From positions 1-64,000 of the forward strand of contig NZ_JAAZQJ010000006.1 in the NCBI RefSeq assembly GCF_012275375.1: a stretch of DNA of 64,000 nucleotides, read 5' to 3'. Numbering within the stretch: the first letter of the stretch is position 1; every line of letters starts with the position of its first letter. This document shows, piece by piece, positions 1 through 7,547 of the stretch. A program made the translations under genes and the position numbers. The notes beneath the pieces were generated by a model. It made no database searches. It was given only the letters and a program-made list of their open reading frames with translations, and had not been told where the DNA came from. The DNA is from Dyella sp. SG609 (GTDB lineage Bacteria; Pseudomonadota; Gammaproteobacteria; Xanthomonadales; Rhodanobacteraceae).

Positions 1-358
1 CGCCATGGACATCTGGGAGGCCTTGCGCCAATGATGTTCGAGGCGGCTAACTCAAAATCCAGTAGCTAACCGTCTACGAAAGCGGGGGCGTACCAGCCGC
101 TTTCGCTGGCGCGTGCATAAGCCAGGGCATCCACCGTCGCGAGCGATCACACGGGACCTGTTGGCGTGCGTCAAAGCGCGTCGCTGCCGCCTCACTTTTC
201 ATGCCCGCCAGACCGCGTCAGACGGACCCTGGAGGGCTGTGAATAGCTGCGTCGAAATCGACCTCTAAAGGGTGCGCGGGTGAGGCGGGGGTAACTGCGC
301 AGCTCAGGGGGCAAGCGCATCCCCGATCAGGCATCTCTTGCATTTCAGTCGAGAAATA
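1..358. other. Left edge, no convincing gene
   Basis: A frame open from the window edge ends at TGA 32-34 (last residues AMDIWEALRQ) and could be the tail of a gene lying to the left, but ten codons cannot decide this. From 35 to 358 I see no ORF with a ribosome binding site and no RNA gene. A GGGGGCG stretch near 84 loosely resembles the sequence after the IS3 remnant at 22.3 kb, so an old insertion end is possible but unproven. Confidence 0.3.
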
Positions 359-376
359 ATATGATGACGATCATAT
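359..376. promoter_or_regulatory. Palindromic operator overlapping the TetR gene start
   Basis: Perfect inverted repeat ATATGAT-GACG-ATCATAT; the right arm overlaps the ATG of the TetR gene at 375. Nearly the same sequence (TATGAT-GAAC-ATCATA) lies at 992-1007 before the oxidoreductase genes. Two copies of one palindrome around one TetR gene fit autoregulation plus control of the neighbours. Binding is inferred. Confidence 0.7.
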
Positions 377-956
377 GAGACGAACTGCCACTCGATCCAA
401 GGCAGCGACGCACGAGCGCATCGTCGAAACTGCCGCGCGCGCCATCCGCCGCAGCGGGTATGACGGCACTAGCGTTGCCGACATCATGAAGGAAGCTGGC
501 CTGACGCACGGTGGGTTCTACGCTCATTTCACTTCACGTGAGGCGATGCTGGCTGAGGCGGCGGATCGCGCAGGCGCCGAGGCTGTCGCCGCCTCGGCAC
601 AGATCGCTGCCTCTGTGCCGCCGGAGCAGGCATTGCAGCGGTTGCTGAGCGCTTACCTGTCAAAAGAGCACGTTAAAAGTCCAGAAATGGGCTGTCCCGT
701 CGCGGCGCTTGGTTCGGAGATGCCGCGCCAGGCGGAGGAGGTGCGTCGAGCCGCCACGCGCCGGATCAAGGAGATGATCGATGTGATTGCTCGTCAATCG
801 CCCGATTGGGGGCAGCCGGGCGCGCATGAGCATGCCCTGGTCACCGCAGCCACGATGGTTGGCGCCCTGGTCATGGCTCGTGCTGTGGATGATTCCACGC
901 TCTCCGATGCGTTATTGAAGGCTGCGTTGAATCACCTCGTCCCGGCCACAGCCTGA
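375..956 (+). CDS. TetR/AcrR family transcriptional regulator
   Basis: A 193-residue protein, normal for the family. Residues about 10-60 form the TetR helix-turn-helix (IVETAARAIRRSGYDGTSVA, then GLTHGGFYAHFTSREAML, where the recognition helix carries the usual GxFYxHF pattern). The C-terminal half is helical and resembles TetR_C ligand-binding domains of the NemR/AcrR kind. An earlier ATG at 361 runs into TGA after five codons, so 375 is the start; it has no clear Shine-Dalgarno and sits inside the palindrome at 359-376. The gene is followed by an SDR and an MDR oxidoreductase on the same strand behind a second copy of the palindrome, so it probably represses itself and this pair until an inducer, perhaps an electrophile or quinone, binds. 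Family is certain; the inducer is unknown. Confidence 0.93.
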   Translation: MRRTATRSKAATHERIVETAARAIRRSGYDGTSVADIMKEAGLTHGGFYAHFTSREAMLAEAADRAGAEAVAASAQIAASVPPEQALQRLLSAYLSKEHVKSPEMGCPVAALGSEMPRQAEEVRRAATRRIKEMIDVIARQSPDWGQPGAHEHALVTAATMVGALVMARAVDDSTLSDALLKAALNHLVPATA

Positions 957-991
957 GCGGCGCCGCGGCTGAGCCTTTTTGTGAGCATGAA

Positions 992-1007
992 TATGATGAA
1001 CATCATA
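992..1007. promoter_or_regulatory. Second copy of the TetR-type operator
   Basis: TATGAT-GAAC-ATCATA, 6-bp arms and a 4-bp spacer, the same geometry and nearly the same sequence as 359-376. It lies 90 bp before the SDR gene at 1098, where a promoter would be expected. The two sites suggest one regulator controlling both transcripts; this is inference from sequence. Confidence 0.65.
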
Positions 1008-1097
1008 ATCAGAGCATTGGAAGGCAATACCGCGTCGACCTGATAACGCACCGCTTCACCTCATCGAGTTCACGGCTACACGTCAAAAGGCATTCCC

Positions 1098-1934
1098 ATG
1101 AAACCTAAGAAATCTATCGCGCTGGTCACGGGTGCCTCCTCGGGCATCGGCAAGGCGACGGCGGAGCGCCTAGCCTCCGCCGGCTATACGGTCTACGGCA
1201 CCAGTAGACGCGTAGCGCAGGTCGGTCAGCTGCCCTTTGCGATGCTGCCGCTGGACGTGACGCGGGACGAGTCGGCGGAAGCCGCAGTCGGAGAAGTGAT
1301 CCGGCGAGAAGGCCGCATCGATCTACTCGTCAACAATGCCGGCTTCAGCGTTGCTCCCGCCGGAGCGGAGGAAAGTTCGATCGAGCAGGCGCAGGCGATC
1401 TTTGATACCAACTTTTTCGGTCTCATCCGTATGACTCGCGCCGTCGTGCCTCACATGCGACGCCAAGGCGGCGGTCGCATCATCAATATTGGCTCCGTGC
1501 TTGGTTTCCTGCCGATGCCATACGGGGCGCTCTATGCGGCCACCAAGCACGCGGTCGAAGGCTACTCGGAATCACTCGACCACGAACTGCGCACGCGAGG
1601 CATCCGGGTCTCCGTCGTCGAGCCTGCGTACACGAAGACGCAATTCGAGGCCAACTTTCTGGAGCCCGATGCCAAGCTCGACGAGTACCGTGAGATTCGT
1701 GCGGCACTGGCCGAAAGAACGAAGAAACTCGTCGAGGCGGGAGATAAACCCGATGTTGTTGCCGATACTGTGTTGAAAGCTGCTCTGGCGCCCCATCCGA
1801 AGCTGCGGTACACCGCCGGCGGCCGAGCGCGCGGCCTGCAGCTCCTTCGCAAATACGCACCCGCCAGCGTGATGGACGCCGGGATTCGAAAAGATCTTCA
1901 GCTCGATGCTGTGCGGGCAAGGCGTACACCATGA
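1098..1934 (+). CDS. SDR family NAD(P)-dependent oxidoreductase
   Basis: A 278-residue classical short-chain dehydrogenase/reductase. The Rossmann glycine motif TGASSGIG is at residues 11-18, NNAG near 79 and the catalytic YAATK near 146, with the catalytic Ser in the preceding strand (NIGSVLGF). The basic pair after the second strand (TSRR) suggests NADP(H). The C-terminal extension is that of the ketoreductase-like, retinol-dehydrogenase-like group often called oxidoreductase in TetR-controlled operons. Its stop overlaps the start of the next gene (ATGA at 1931-1934), so the two are translationally coupled. The likely role is reduction of a reactive carbonyl or alcohol oxidation; the substrate cannot be read from sequence. 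Confidence 0.9.
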   Translation: MKPKKSIALVTGASSGIGKATAERLASAGYTVYGTSRRVAQVGQLPFAMLPLDVTRDESAEAAVGEVIRREGRIDLLVNNAGFSVAPAGAEESSIEQAQAIFDTNFFGLIRMTRAVVPHMRRQGGGRIINIGSVLGFLPMPYGALYAATKHAVEGYSESLDHELRTRGIRVSVVEPAYTKTQFEANFLEPDAKLDEYREIRAALAERTKKLVEAGDKPDVVADTVLKAALAPHPKLRYTAGGRARGLQLLRKYAPASVMDAGIRKDLQLDAVRARRTP

Positions 1935-2932
1935 AAGCGTTCATCGTAGACCGATACGGCAAAACCGAGACGATGCGGCTCGGCGACATGCCGAAGCCCT
2001 TGCTCGGGGATGACGATGTGTTGATCGAAGTCCACGCCGCGGGTGTGAACCTGCTGGATTTCAAGATCAAGAGCGGCGAGTTCAAGCTCATCCTGCCCTA
2101 TCGCATGCCACTGGTATTGGGCCATGACGTGGCCGGCATCGTGGTTCAAGTTGGATCGCGCGTTCGGCAATTCAACATAGGCGACGAAGTCTATGCACGG
2201 GCGCCCGATCACCGCATCGGCACATTCGCGGAATTCATCGCCGTGAACGAAAACGATGTCGCGCCCAAGCCCGGGAATCTCACCATGGAAGAGGCGGCGT
2301 CGATCCCATTGGTCGGCCTGACCGCTTGGCAAGCCCTGGTTGAAAAAGCTCACCTGAAAAAGGGCCAGAACGTATTCATCCAGGCTGGATCCGGTGGCGT
2401 AGGCAGCTTCGCCATTCAATTGGCCAAGCATATGGGAGCCACCGTGGCGACCACCACGAGCAGCGCGAATGCAAAGCTGGTGAAGAGCCTTGGGGCGGAT
2501 GTCGTCATCGACTACCGGAAAGACGATTTTGAGAACGTGTTGCAGGATTACGACCTGGTCATGCATAGCCAGAACGCGGAAGCGCTGGAGAAGTCCTTGC
2601 GTGTGCTGAAGCCCGGCGGAAATCTCATCTCGATCTCCGGCCCTCCCGATCCAGCATTCGCAAAAGGTATCGAGGCGCCATGGTTCGTCGTGCTCATTGC
2701 CCGCCTGTTGAGTTCTGGTGTCAGGAGGAAGGCAGCCCGCCGTGATCTGGGATACGCGTTCTTATTCATGCGGTCCAACGGGCCTCAGTTGCGAGAGATC
2801 ACCCGGCTTGTCGAGGCTGGGGTCATCCGCCCCGTCATGGATCGGGTGTTCCTATTCGAATCGGTCAGCGAGGCCTTGGCCTACGTCGAAGCGGGGCACG
2901 CCAGGGGCAAGGTCGTCGTCAAGGTCAAATGA
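1931..2932 (+). CDS. NADP-dependent MDR oxidoreductase (quinone oxidoreductase-like)
   Basis: A 333-residue medium-chain dehydrogenase/reductase. It has the GroES-like N-terminal fold (GHDVAGIVVQVG near residues 64-75) and a Rossmann domain with QAGSGGVGSFAIQLAKHMGA near 152-171. The zinc ligands of alcohol dehydrogenases are absent, which places it with quinone oxidoreductase/RTN4IP1-like zinc-free reductases. It begins inside the stop codon of the SDR gene (ATGA overlap) and is the last gene of the TetR-controlled operon. The pair probably detoxifies quinones or alpha,beta-unsaturated carbonyls using NADPH. Family is firm, substrate inferred. Confidence 0.9.
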   Translation: MKAFIVDRYGKTETMRLGDMPKPLLGDDDVLIEVHAAGVNLLDFKIKSGEFKLILPYRMPLVLGHDVAGIVVQVGSRVRQFNIGDEVYARAPDHRIGTFAEFIAVNENDVAPKPGNLTMEEAASIPLVGLTAWQALVEKAHLKKGQNVFIQAGSGGVGSFAIQLAKHMGATVATTTSSANAKLVKSLGADVVIDYRKDDFENVLQDYDLVMHSQNAEALEKSLRVLKPGGNLISISGPPDPAFAKGIEAPWFVVLIARLLSSGVRRKAARRDLGYAFLFMRSNGPQLREITRLVEAGVIRPVMDRVFLFESVSEALAYVEAGHARGKVVVKVK

Positions 2933-3410
2933 GCAAGAACGCTTCGACTCGTGCACGTGGCAACTGGACATGAGGCCAGAGTGTGCGCTGGGCGGTGGCC
3001 AGGGGGCGCCGGTATTTCTTCGCAGCCATTCGTGGCGCAAGCTCTACGTATTCCCTGCCTGTTTGAAAGAGTCAGCGCAAACCGCTTTGCAATAGGGCCG
3101 CCCATGACAAATCGACCGCGTTCCGCCAGGCGGCTTTCATAGATGCCGCAGTTCATGCGGCCGTTATTCAGGGCCACACACCAGGCTTCTTCATTCCGCT
3201 ACATGACGCGCAGCCCATTGGCGAGATCCATGGTGAGATGCGCGGGAACGGTGTCGTCTGGTCGAAGAACGACCGTGCGACGGCAGCAGGCCGCGTCACA
3301 TGACGAGCAATGCGCAGCGGCGATCATGCGAGGCCATGCCGGCGGACTAGCTGTTCGAGTTGGTATGTGAGGTCTTTGGCGCGGAATGAGATCGGCGCTG
3401 TCTCCCTGGT
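2933..3410. other. Gene-poor gap, possible gene remnant
   Basis: No complete gene with a usable start was found. A + strand frame is open from 3067 to TGA 3301-3303 (78 codons, including FIDAAVHAAVIQGH and GEMRGNGVVWSKND) with residue composition like a real protein, but it has no ATG/GTG start in its first two thirds and follows a stop. It may be the inside of a decayed gene. No family was recognised. Confidence 0.25.
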
Positions 3411-3650
3411 TTAGTGAAGCGTAGGGGTTTCATGGCGGCGATGGTATTCGTCGATGCTCGCGAAGACCCGTTGTCGGATCAGCTTCTCGCAATGGACCTT
3501 TCCGAGGCTGCAAATGAAGTGGCTGGTGATGAAAGTCACTGACCCCTCATCATCTTCTAGGCTCGCCGACCAGCTCACGTTGCCGCTTTCTTGCTGGTAA
3601 GCAACGATGTAGATCAAGTCTCGATACGAACCTCTGATTTCGTCGGACAC
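3411..3650 (-). CDS. Orphan small protein, family A copy 1
   Basis: A 79-residue protein of no recognised family, clearly paralogous to the gene at 22519-22755: after the shared GSYR about two thirds of residues match, including VSWSASLEDD, IRQR and the end EYHRRHETP/DYHRRHETP. The start chosen is GTG 3650, with CAGGAG eight bases upstream; this puts the first residue level with the ATG of copy 2. The conserved core has two short strands around V-W-A, an acidic turn, a Cys before LG, and a C-terminal helix. There is no signal peptide or membrane segment, so it is probably cytosolic. About 120 bp upstream are also conserved between the copies (3671-3785), so the gene was duplicated with its control region. 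Function unknown. Confidence 0.7.
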   Translation of the reverse strand: MSDEIRGSYRDLIYIVAYQQESGNVSWSASLEDDEGSVTFITSHFICSLGKVHCEKLIRQRVFASIDEYHRRHETPTLH

Positions 3651-3670
3651 AATGGCGATCTCCTGCGACT

Positions 3671-3785
3671 GGAGCGAAGACGAGTCAGGGACCCAGTCGC
3701 AGGTCATGCGCGTGACAGGTGGCCGATGTGCTTCATGGCTTCACGTGGTGTAGCCCTAGGAGCATATGAAGAATGTTAAGTCCAG
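3671..3785 (-). promoter_or_regulatory. Conserved upstream region of family A genes (copy 1)
   Basis: Aligns by eye with 22773-22888 before family A copy 2, including a 20-nt identical block on the + strand (CATGCGCGTGACAGGTGGCC), a preceding ACGAGTCAGG and a distal GTTAAGTCC. The spacing is the same within a few bases. It probably holds the promoter and a regulator site; no textbook -35/-10 pair stands out. Confidence 0.55.
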
Positions 3786-3830
3786 TAATGGCATCGACAT
3801 GGAAAGGGACAACTGCCCCTGATCGCTCGT

Positions 3831-4025
3831 CTACTTTCGGCGCGATCCAGGAACGAGATCCAGTTTGTTCGGTGCTCTTCCAGGGTGGTTCGGATCACGC
3901 TTGAAGTGCGGTGACCGGGTGTACTTCGACGCATCGTTTTCGCCGGAATTGTCTTTTTTCGCCGGCACAGTGGCGTAGACGGCATGAATATCTGCCGCCG
4001 TGAAGGGCTTCGGAGGGTGCGTCAT
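3831..4025 (-). CDS. Small hydrophilic hypothetical protein
   Basis: A 64-residue, Lys/Pro/Asp-rich ORF (MTHPPKPFTAADIHAVYATV at the start) with ATG at 4025 and a weak AGAGAA upstream. There is no membrane segment or recognised domain, and the composition suggests a largely disordered protein after a short helix. It lies between orphan genes of families A and B on the same strand. No paralogue in the window supports it, so it may be a chance ORF. Confidence 0.35.
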   Translation of the reverse strand: MTHPPKPFTAADIHAVYATVPAKKDNSGENDASKYTRSPHFKRDPNHPGRAPNKLDLVPGSRRK

Positions 4026-4091
4026 GGGATTCTCTGAGTAAGGAGGGTGCCGGCAACGAATGCCGGGGACAAATCGCCGAGCCAGGGATGG

Positions 4092-4304
4092 CTACTCGGA
4101 TACAGCAGGCGGAATCTGCTTTTCAGGTCGAGAATGACCTTCGTATACGCTTGGCGACGCGAGCACCTCTGACAGGCGGAATAGCGCTTTTGGGCCAGCA
4201 TAGCGTATCGGCTTCCCCACTGCTGTTACCCGTAAGGCCGGCGAGGCGACTTGCTCGCACCCATCGATGAGGGAGTTGCCGTTTTCAAGCCTGGCAATCA
4301 GCAC
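4092..4304 (-). pseudogene. Orphan small protein, family B copy 1 (start lost)
   Basis: The translation contains NGNSLIDGCEQV, then KPIRYAGPKALFRLSEVLAS, matching the family B gene at 22899-23129 (NGNPLIDWCEKV, LLRLSDILAS). Copy 2 starts with ATG directly before AACGGC. Here that codon is replaced by GAA, and the only nearby in-frame starts are GTG 4304 or ATG 4352, neither with a good ribosome binding site. The most economical reading is a decaying paralogue that lost its start; use of GTG 4304 cannot be excluded. Soluble and helical; function unknown. Confidence 0.5.
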
Positions 4305-4569
4305 CGCAGGCTTGCGCTTGCTTGAATGATGGCATCGACTCAGCTCCCTCATGCTGTGGTAACGGAAGACACTCAGTCTGAGCGGGGCGTATGCGCGCTT
4401 TGCTCTTTGGCGAATTACCCTGTAGTGTGAAGCGGCTGAGTTTCGAGGGTCACCATGAATTGTGGCCTGATGCTGTAGATAGCTTTTCACTACACCGTTG
4501 TTCCCCTTCCTCCTTGCGACCAGCTTTTCCGCCGCGATGCGGCCTTACTCGTTTCAAGGAGAAATAGAC

Positions 4570-4782
4570 ATGGCCCAGACTGAAACTGGTTCCGTCAAGT
4601 GGTTCAACGATGCCAAGGGTTTTGGCTTCATCAGCCGAGACGAGGGTGGTGACGATGTGTTCGTCCACTTCCGCTCGATCCAGTCTGCAGGCTTCAAGAG
4701 CCTGGCCGAGGGTCAGAAGGTGTCCTTCACCGTGACCAAAGGCCAGCGAGGCTTGCAGGCGGAACAGGTGCAGGCGATCTAA
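4570..4782 (+). CDS. Cold-shock protein (CspA family)
   Basis: A 70-residue single cold-shock domain. RNP1-like KGFGFIS and RNP2-like DVFVHF nucleic-acid-binding motifs are intact, preceded by GSVKWFND. The protein binds single-stranded RNA/DNA and acts as an RNA chaperone in the cytoplasm. The start at 4570 is set by AAGGAG eight bases upstream (CAAGGAGAAATAGACATG). A rho-independent terminator follows at 4804-4829, so it is monocistronic. The region before the gene may carry the long leader typical of csp genes, but I found no diagnostic cold-box. Whether it is cold-induced or constitutive cannot be told from the protein. Confidence 0.95.
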   Translation: MAQTETGSVKWFNDAKGFGFISRDEGGDDVFVHFRSIQSAGFKSLAEGQKVSFTVTKGQRGLQAEQVQAI

Positions 4783-4803
4783 GGATCCTTGCCTGAAGGA
4801 AAA

Positions 4804-4829
4804 GAGCCCGGCCTTGTGCCGGGCTTTTT
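4804..4829 (+). terminator. Rho-independent terminator of the cold-shock gene
   Basis: Stem AGCCCGGC / GCCGGGCT with a 5-nt loop (CTTGT), then TTTTT at 4825-4829, 22 bp after the csp stop. Confidence 0.9.
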
Positions 4830-4879
4830 GCCTTAAGCGCACTTGCGGTGCTCAGCGCATTCCTGGAACGGCGGCAGGA

Positions 4880-5029
4880 TCAGATGCTCTTGGCATTTGC
4901 TGTTCCAGCCATGGGCTCCATCCTGGCGCCATCGCGGGATGCCACTTTCTTGGCCTGCTTGTCGCCTTGCTTTTTCTTCTTTGCAATTTCCCGCTGGCGT
5001 TTTTCGAAAGAGTAGTTGGTCTTTACCAA
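4880..5029 (-). CDS. Small highly basic protein (49 aa, TTG start)
   Basis: The reverse strand encodes a 49-residue Lys-rich protein starting V-K-T-N-Y-S-F-E-K-R-Q-R-E-I-A-K-K-K-K-Q. This NYSFEKRQ...KKKK pattern resembles a short conserved protein seen in many proteobacteria, often near cold-shock or ribosome-related genes; no function is known to me. No ATG is in frame. TTG 5029 fits the expected N-terminus but has only a weak GAGAAC upstream. It is convergent with the cold-shock gene and shares its terminator region. Probably a cytosolic nucleic-acid-associated helix. Confidence 0.55.
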   Translation of the reverse strand: MVKTNYSFEKRQREIAKKKKQGDKQAKKVASRDGARMEPMAGTANAKSI

Positions 5030-5169
5030 TGGAGCGTTCTCAGTTGTGGTGATGGGGCATCGGCTCCGTAGAGCGATCGTCGTACGTCGTGCGTCAAGGA
5101 CAAGCGGTTGATCCTAAGATCCATCATCGAGCTCAGATATATGAGCGTTGCTGCCAAAGGGCCATGCTT

Positions 5170-5391
5170 TTAGCCCGCTTGGGTCCATGTAAACTCGATA
5201 TCGTCCATGACGACCTGTTGAACCTCTCCGGGCGACACGCCTAGAAGTTCGTTGATGCCGCCATGACGCATCCCGAAGAAGATGCCATCGCGTCGGTAGG
5301 TTGCGCTCCATCTGACGCGATCCGCGTGGATAAGTTCGTACTCGCCTTCGTACGTAAAGCCATTCGTGGTTTTGCCGGATATATTGGTCAT
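5170..5391 (-). CDS. Orphan small protein, family C copy 1
   Basis: A 73-residue protein nearly identical to the gene at 25141-25362 (56 of 73 residues match by eye) and more distantly related to 27314-27535. Conserved landmarks are SGKTTNGFTY near the N-terminus, RWSATYRRDG, the glycine-rich GMRHGGINELLG and a final acidic helix DDIEFTW. The start ATG 5391 is fixed by AAGGAGG six bases upstream and by alignment. There is no signal peptide or membrane segment. It is divergent from the orphan gene at 5911, with the conserved leader at 5605-5910 between them; the second copy sits in the same head-to-head arrangement. Function unknown; the V/R-W-S-A-T core resembles family A. Confidence 0.75.
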   Translation of the reverse strand: MTNISGKTTNGFTYEGEYELIHADRVRWSATYRRDGIFFGMRHGGINELLGVSPGEVQQVVMDDIEFTWTQAG

Positions 5392-5604
5392 GGCGACCTC
5401 CTTGGTGAGAGCGCAGTGGTGCACTTCACGATCTCTCGAAGACTAAAGTGCATAGATGCCGAGCACGACTTGGCGTCACAGAGGCAAGGATGCGTGGCGC
5501 ATACGCATCATCAGCGATCTCTGTTAGAGAGCCGGGTCACAGGGTCTTGGAGGAGAGGTTGCGAATGGTCTGAGATGTCGGAACATTGCCGTCCGAGCAG
5601 AATG

Positions 5605-5910
5605 TTCCCTAAGCATGCGCTTTCCTCCGTTACGCTACCGTAGCATGTCGTAAAGCTATCGCGCTTGCAGCTGCGATGGGCATCCGAGGCGATCACTACA
5701 CAATACATGCCTCCGTCGTCCTCCGCGTTACCGCCACCTAACAACTATAGGCGCATGCTGCGTTGGGGCATGAAGACATTCCAGTCTTGGCAAGTGCCTC
5801 AGTCACGCGGCTTTGTTCCTGACGCTACCCGAGCACTTCCCCGATTCGTTTCGGAGTTACGGCATGGGCTGCTCAAGGTTCGCCCTTTGCACTGACCGGG
5901 AGACGACGTC
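5605..5910 (+). promoter_or_regulatory. Conserved ~300-nt leader, copy 1
   Basis: Non-coding stretch that aligns along its whole length with 24303-24610 on the opposite strand. Shared blocks in order include CCACCTAACAAC (5734-5745), GGCGCATGCTGCGTTGG (5750-5766), GCCTCAGTCACGCGG (5796-5810) and CGGAGTT (5852-5858). Two stems are kept with a G-U replacement: GTTACG/CGTAGC at 5629-5644 and CGGC/GCTG at 5860-5871. It ends directly at the GGGAGA ribosome binding site of the gene at 5911. Small indels break any common reading frame, which argues against coding. A promoter plus structured 5' UTR, or a small RNA gene, is the best reading. Confidence 0.65.
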
Positions 5911-6135
5911 ATGTTGAAATCGAGACAAGAGCTACGAAGCATGCTGAGCCGCATTGAAGCGGGGATAGTGCAACTGCATTCCAGCAACCCCAGCGAACCG
6001 GATTTCTTCCGGTGGACGGATGGCGTATTTCACGGTGTGCGAACGCAGTGCGCGCACGAAGACGATGATTGGCTTTTCAATTTGATCGACCAGATATGCA
6101 CGCGCCAGAGCGTCCCGTACCCGGCGGTCTTGTAG
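5911..6135 (+). CDS. Orphan small protein, family D copy 1
   Basis: A 74-residue acidic helical protein with ATG 5911 and GGGAGA eight bases upstream. It is paralogous to the gene at 28101-28367: both begin with R-x-E-L...L..(I/L)E, have a D-F-(F/W) motif near residue 32, and share an Asp-x-x-Trp...(I)D/A-x-I helix. No signal peptide, membrane segment or catalytic motif is visible. It is the gene immediately downstream of leader copy 1, while leader copy 2 serves an unrelated fasciclin gene. Function unknown; a small stress-induced binding protein is only a guess. Confidence 0.65.
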   Translation: MLKSRQELRSMLSRIEAGIVQLHSSNPSEPDFFRWTDGVFHGVRTQCAHEDDDWLFNLIDQICTRQSVPYPAVL

Positions 6136-6264
6136 TGCTCATCTTTGACCAGGATAAAAGAAGGCCGAGGAACTATGTCGATGCGGTGCGAAGCGAAGCT
6201 TTCATGGCAGTCTCGTTCATAGGCCGTAGCGTCGGTCACAATCCAGACTTATGAGGGTGGCGTC

Positions 6265-6483
6265 GTGAGCAGTATCGTTCGTCGTGAGATGATCGGGGGC
6301 TGGGAATTATCTCTTACAGAGATCAAACATCCCGCAAATGCGAGAGTGACTGCATATCGATTCGGTGCGCGAATGTCACTTGGTGGTGGTCGCTTCACGA
6401 AAGAGATTGGCGAGCATGCACGCCGCTTTCTGTCTAAGGCGGCGGCATGGACCGCTGGCAGGGAATTCATTGGTGAGGAATAG
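6265..6483 (+). CDS. Small hypothetical protein
   Basis: A 72-residue ORF with GTG start at 6265 and GAGGGTGG ten bases upstream. It contains GGWELSLTEIKHP and a glycine-rich turn (GARMSLGGGRF) followed by a helix. No paralogue was found in the window and no family recognised. It lies 130 bp after the family D gene on the same strand and could share its transcript. Moderate support only: plausible composition and ribosome binding site. Confidence 0.45.
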   Translation: MSSIVRREMIGGWELSLTEIKHPANARVTAYRFGARMSLGGGRFTKEIGEHARRFLSKAAAWTAGREFIGEE

Positions 6484-6576
6484 AGGCCGGTCGGATCATG
6501 TCGATGACTTCTTTATCGCGTCACCGGAAAGCGGTCACGTGACAAATGAGCCAGCGAGGCGGTAATCCAGTTCCAT

Positions 6577-7068
6577 ATGCCGAGCGTGGCCATCATTTCC
6601 GATTGCGGCCGATACCGCTACTGCCTCACTCAGAAGTTGGCGGCGAGCGGGCCGGTCTTCGCGTTCTTTGGGGTCTATCCTTCTGTCGCCGATGCGGAAG
6701 CTGGCGATGCCGGCATGCGTAAGAAAATTGGATTTACGAGGCGCTGGGGCGGATCGCAGTGCGTTGCCGGGAGCATCTTTGCGTTTCGTACTGCTAGTGT
6801 GTCAGTTCTTGGCAAGTGTGCTGACCCATTTGGGCCGCGCAATGCGGTCGAGCTGGAAAACATCATCCAGTGCGCCGATGTGCTCGTTCCGTGCTGGGGG
6901 ACGCGATCGAAGTTGCCGGAGCGCCTCCGTCCACGCGTGGCATGGCTGTCTGGGTTGCTGCTGGCTAGCGGCAAGCCCGTGAAATGCCTTGGCATCACCA
7001 AAGGTGGTGATCCTTGCCACCCGCTCATGGTTGAATATGACACGCCGCTTGTTGACTTTGTTGTTTGA
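6577..7068 (+). CDS. DUF1643 domain protein
   Basis: A 163-residue protein with the DUF1643 layout: an early R-Y-x-Y-x-L strand (DCGRYRYCLTQKL), the PSVADAEAGDAGMRKKIGFT segment that corresponds to the family's N-P-S-T-A-D...D-x-T-x-R motif, an F-A-F-R-T-A strand, and a late CWGT loop. The family has no established biochemical role; it turns up in phages, islands and near restriction genes. Here the N-P-S-T motif is changed to YPSV, so activity may differ. It is the last of three small + strand genes. The start at 6577 aligns with the family N-terminus but its ribosome binding site is weak. Confidence 0.7.
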   Translation: MPSVAIISDCGRYRYCLTQKLAASGPVFAFFGVYPSVADAEAGDAGMRKKIGFTRRWGGSQCVAGSIFAFRTASVSVLGKCADPFGPRNAVELENIIQCADVLVPCWGTRSKLPERLRPRVAWLSGLLLASGKPVKCLGITKGGDPCHPLMVEYDTPLVDFVV

Positions 7069-7146
7069 GAAAGTCAATCGGCAGACTGCGTTTCCTTCAA
7101 GGAGCGCTGTTATGACTGATGCGGAGTCGAAGGATGTGTGTCCCGA

Positions 7147-7368
7147 TCACCATCCATGATTTGGCTGACCCTCAGGGACGTTTCGCTGATCCGAGACACC
7201 ACACCTAATGGCGGCATCTACAGCATCAACCCGGGTAAGAAAGCGCTCTCCGGTGACACCAAAGCGCCCTTTGATCGCCAGGCCGTCGCGTAACAGCCGC
7301 CAGTGTCCACGCCATAGACCAAAGGCGTTGGGACCGTCTGCCCAGGCATCGATTGTGATCGTCGGCAC
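7147..7368 (-). CDS. Orphan small protein, family E copy 1
   Basis: A 73-residue protein beginning MPTITIDAWADGPNAFGLWR; GTG start at 7368 with AGGAAT eight bases upstream. The N-terminal T-I-D-A-W-A-D-G-P-x-x-F-G block recurs at 40074-40223 just after the glucan synthase gene, which argues that it is translated. The rest (GHWRLLRDGL, RFGVTGERFL) is unlike any family I know. No export signal. Convergent with the DUF1643 gene. Confidence 0.5.
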   Translation of the reverse strand: MPTITIDAWADGPNAFGLWRGHWRLLRDGLAIKGRFGVTGERFLTRVDAVDAAIRCGVSDQRNVPEGQPNHGW

Positions 7369-7547
7369 AGGGATTCCTAACAGCAGACCTATTCGACGTT
7401 AGTCCTATGGGTCAGAAGGCGCAAGTCCGGCTACCACATGCTGTAGGTTATCGAGCACGGGAGGCTCACGCGGAGGCTTATAACGTAGCGGGGCGTCGCT
7501 GCCAAGCGCGCATTTAAGTTCTCTCACGCCTCATCTTGTGGGAACGC

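Noticed and set aside
2951-3370. Three ORFs of 60-75 codons on the + strand in the 2.9-3.4 kb gap
   Set aside because: No ribosome binding sites and poor composition; only the start-less frame 3067-3303 looks somewhat protein-like.
5665-5895. The ORF across leader copy 1 and the matching frame in copy 2 (SWQVPQSRG / SWQAPQSRG)
   Set aside because: A short peptide stretch is shared, but indels shift the frame on both sides and copy 2 stops right after it; conservation is at the nucleotide and stem level.
7112-7159. A 15-codon ORF with an excellent AAGGAG site (MTDAESKDV...)
   Set aside because: Too short to support as a gene and it overlaps the 3' end of the family E gene; possibly the start of a lost gene.
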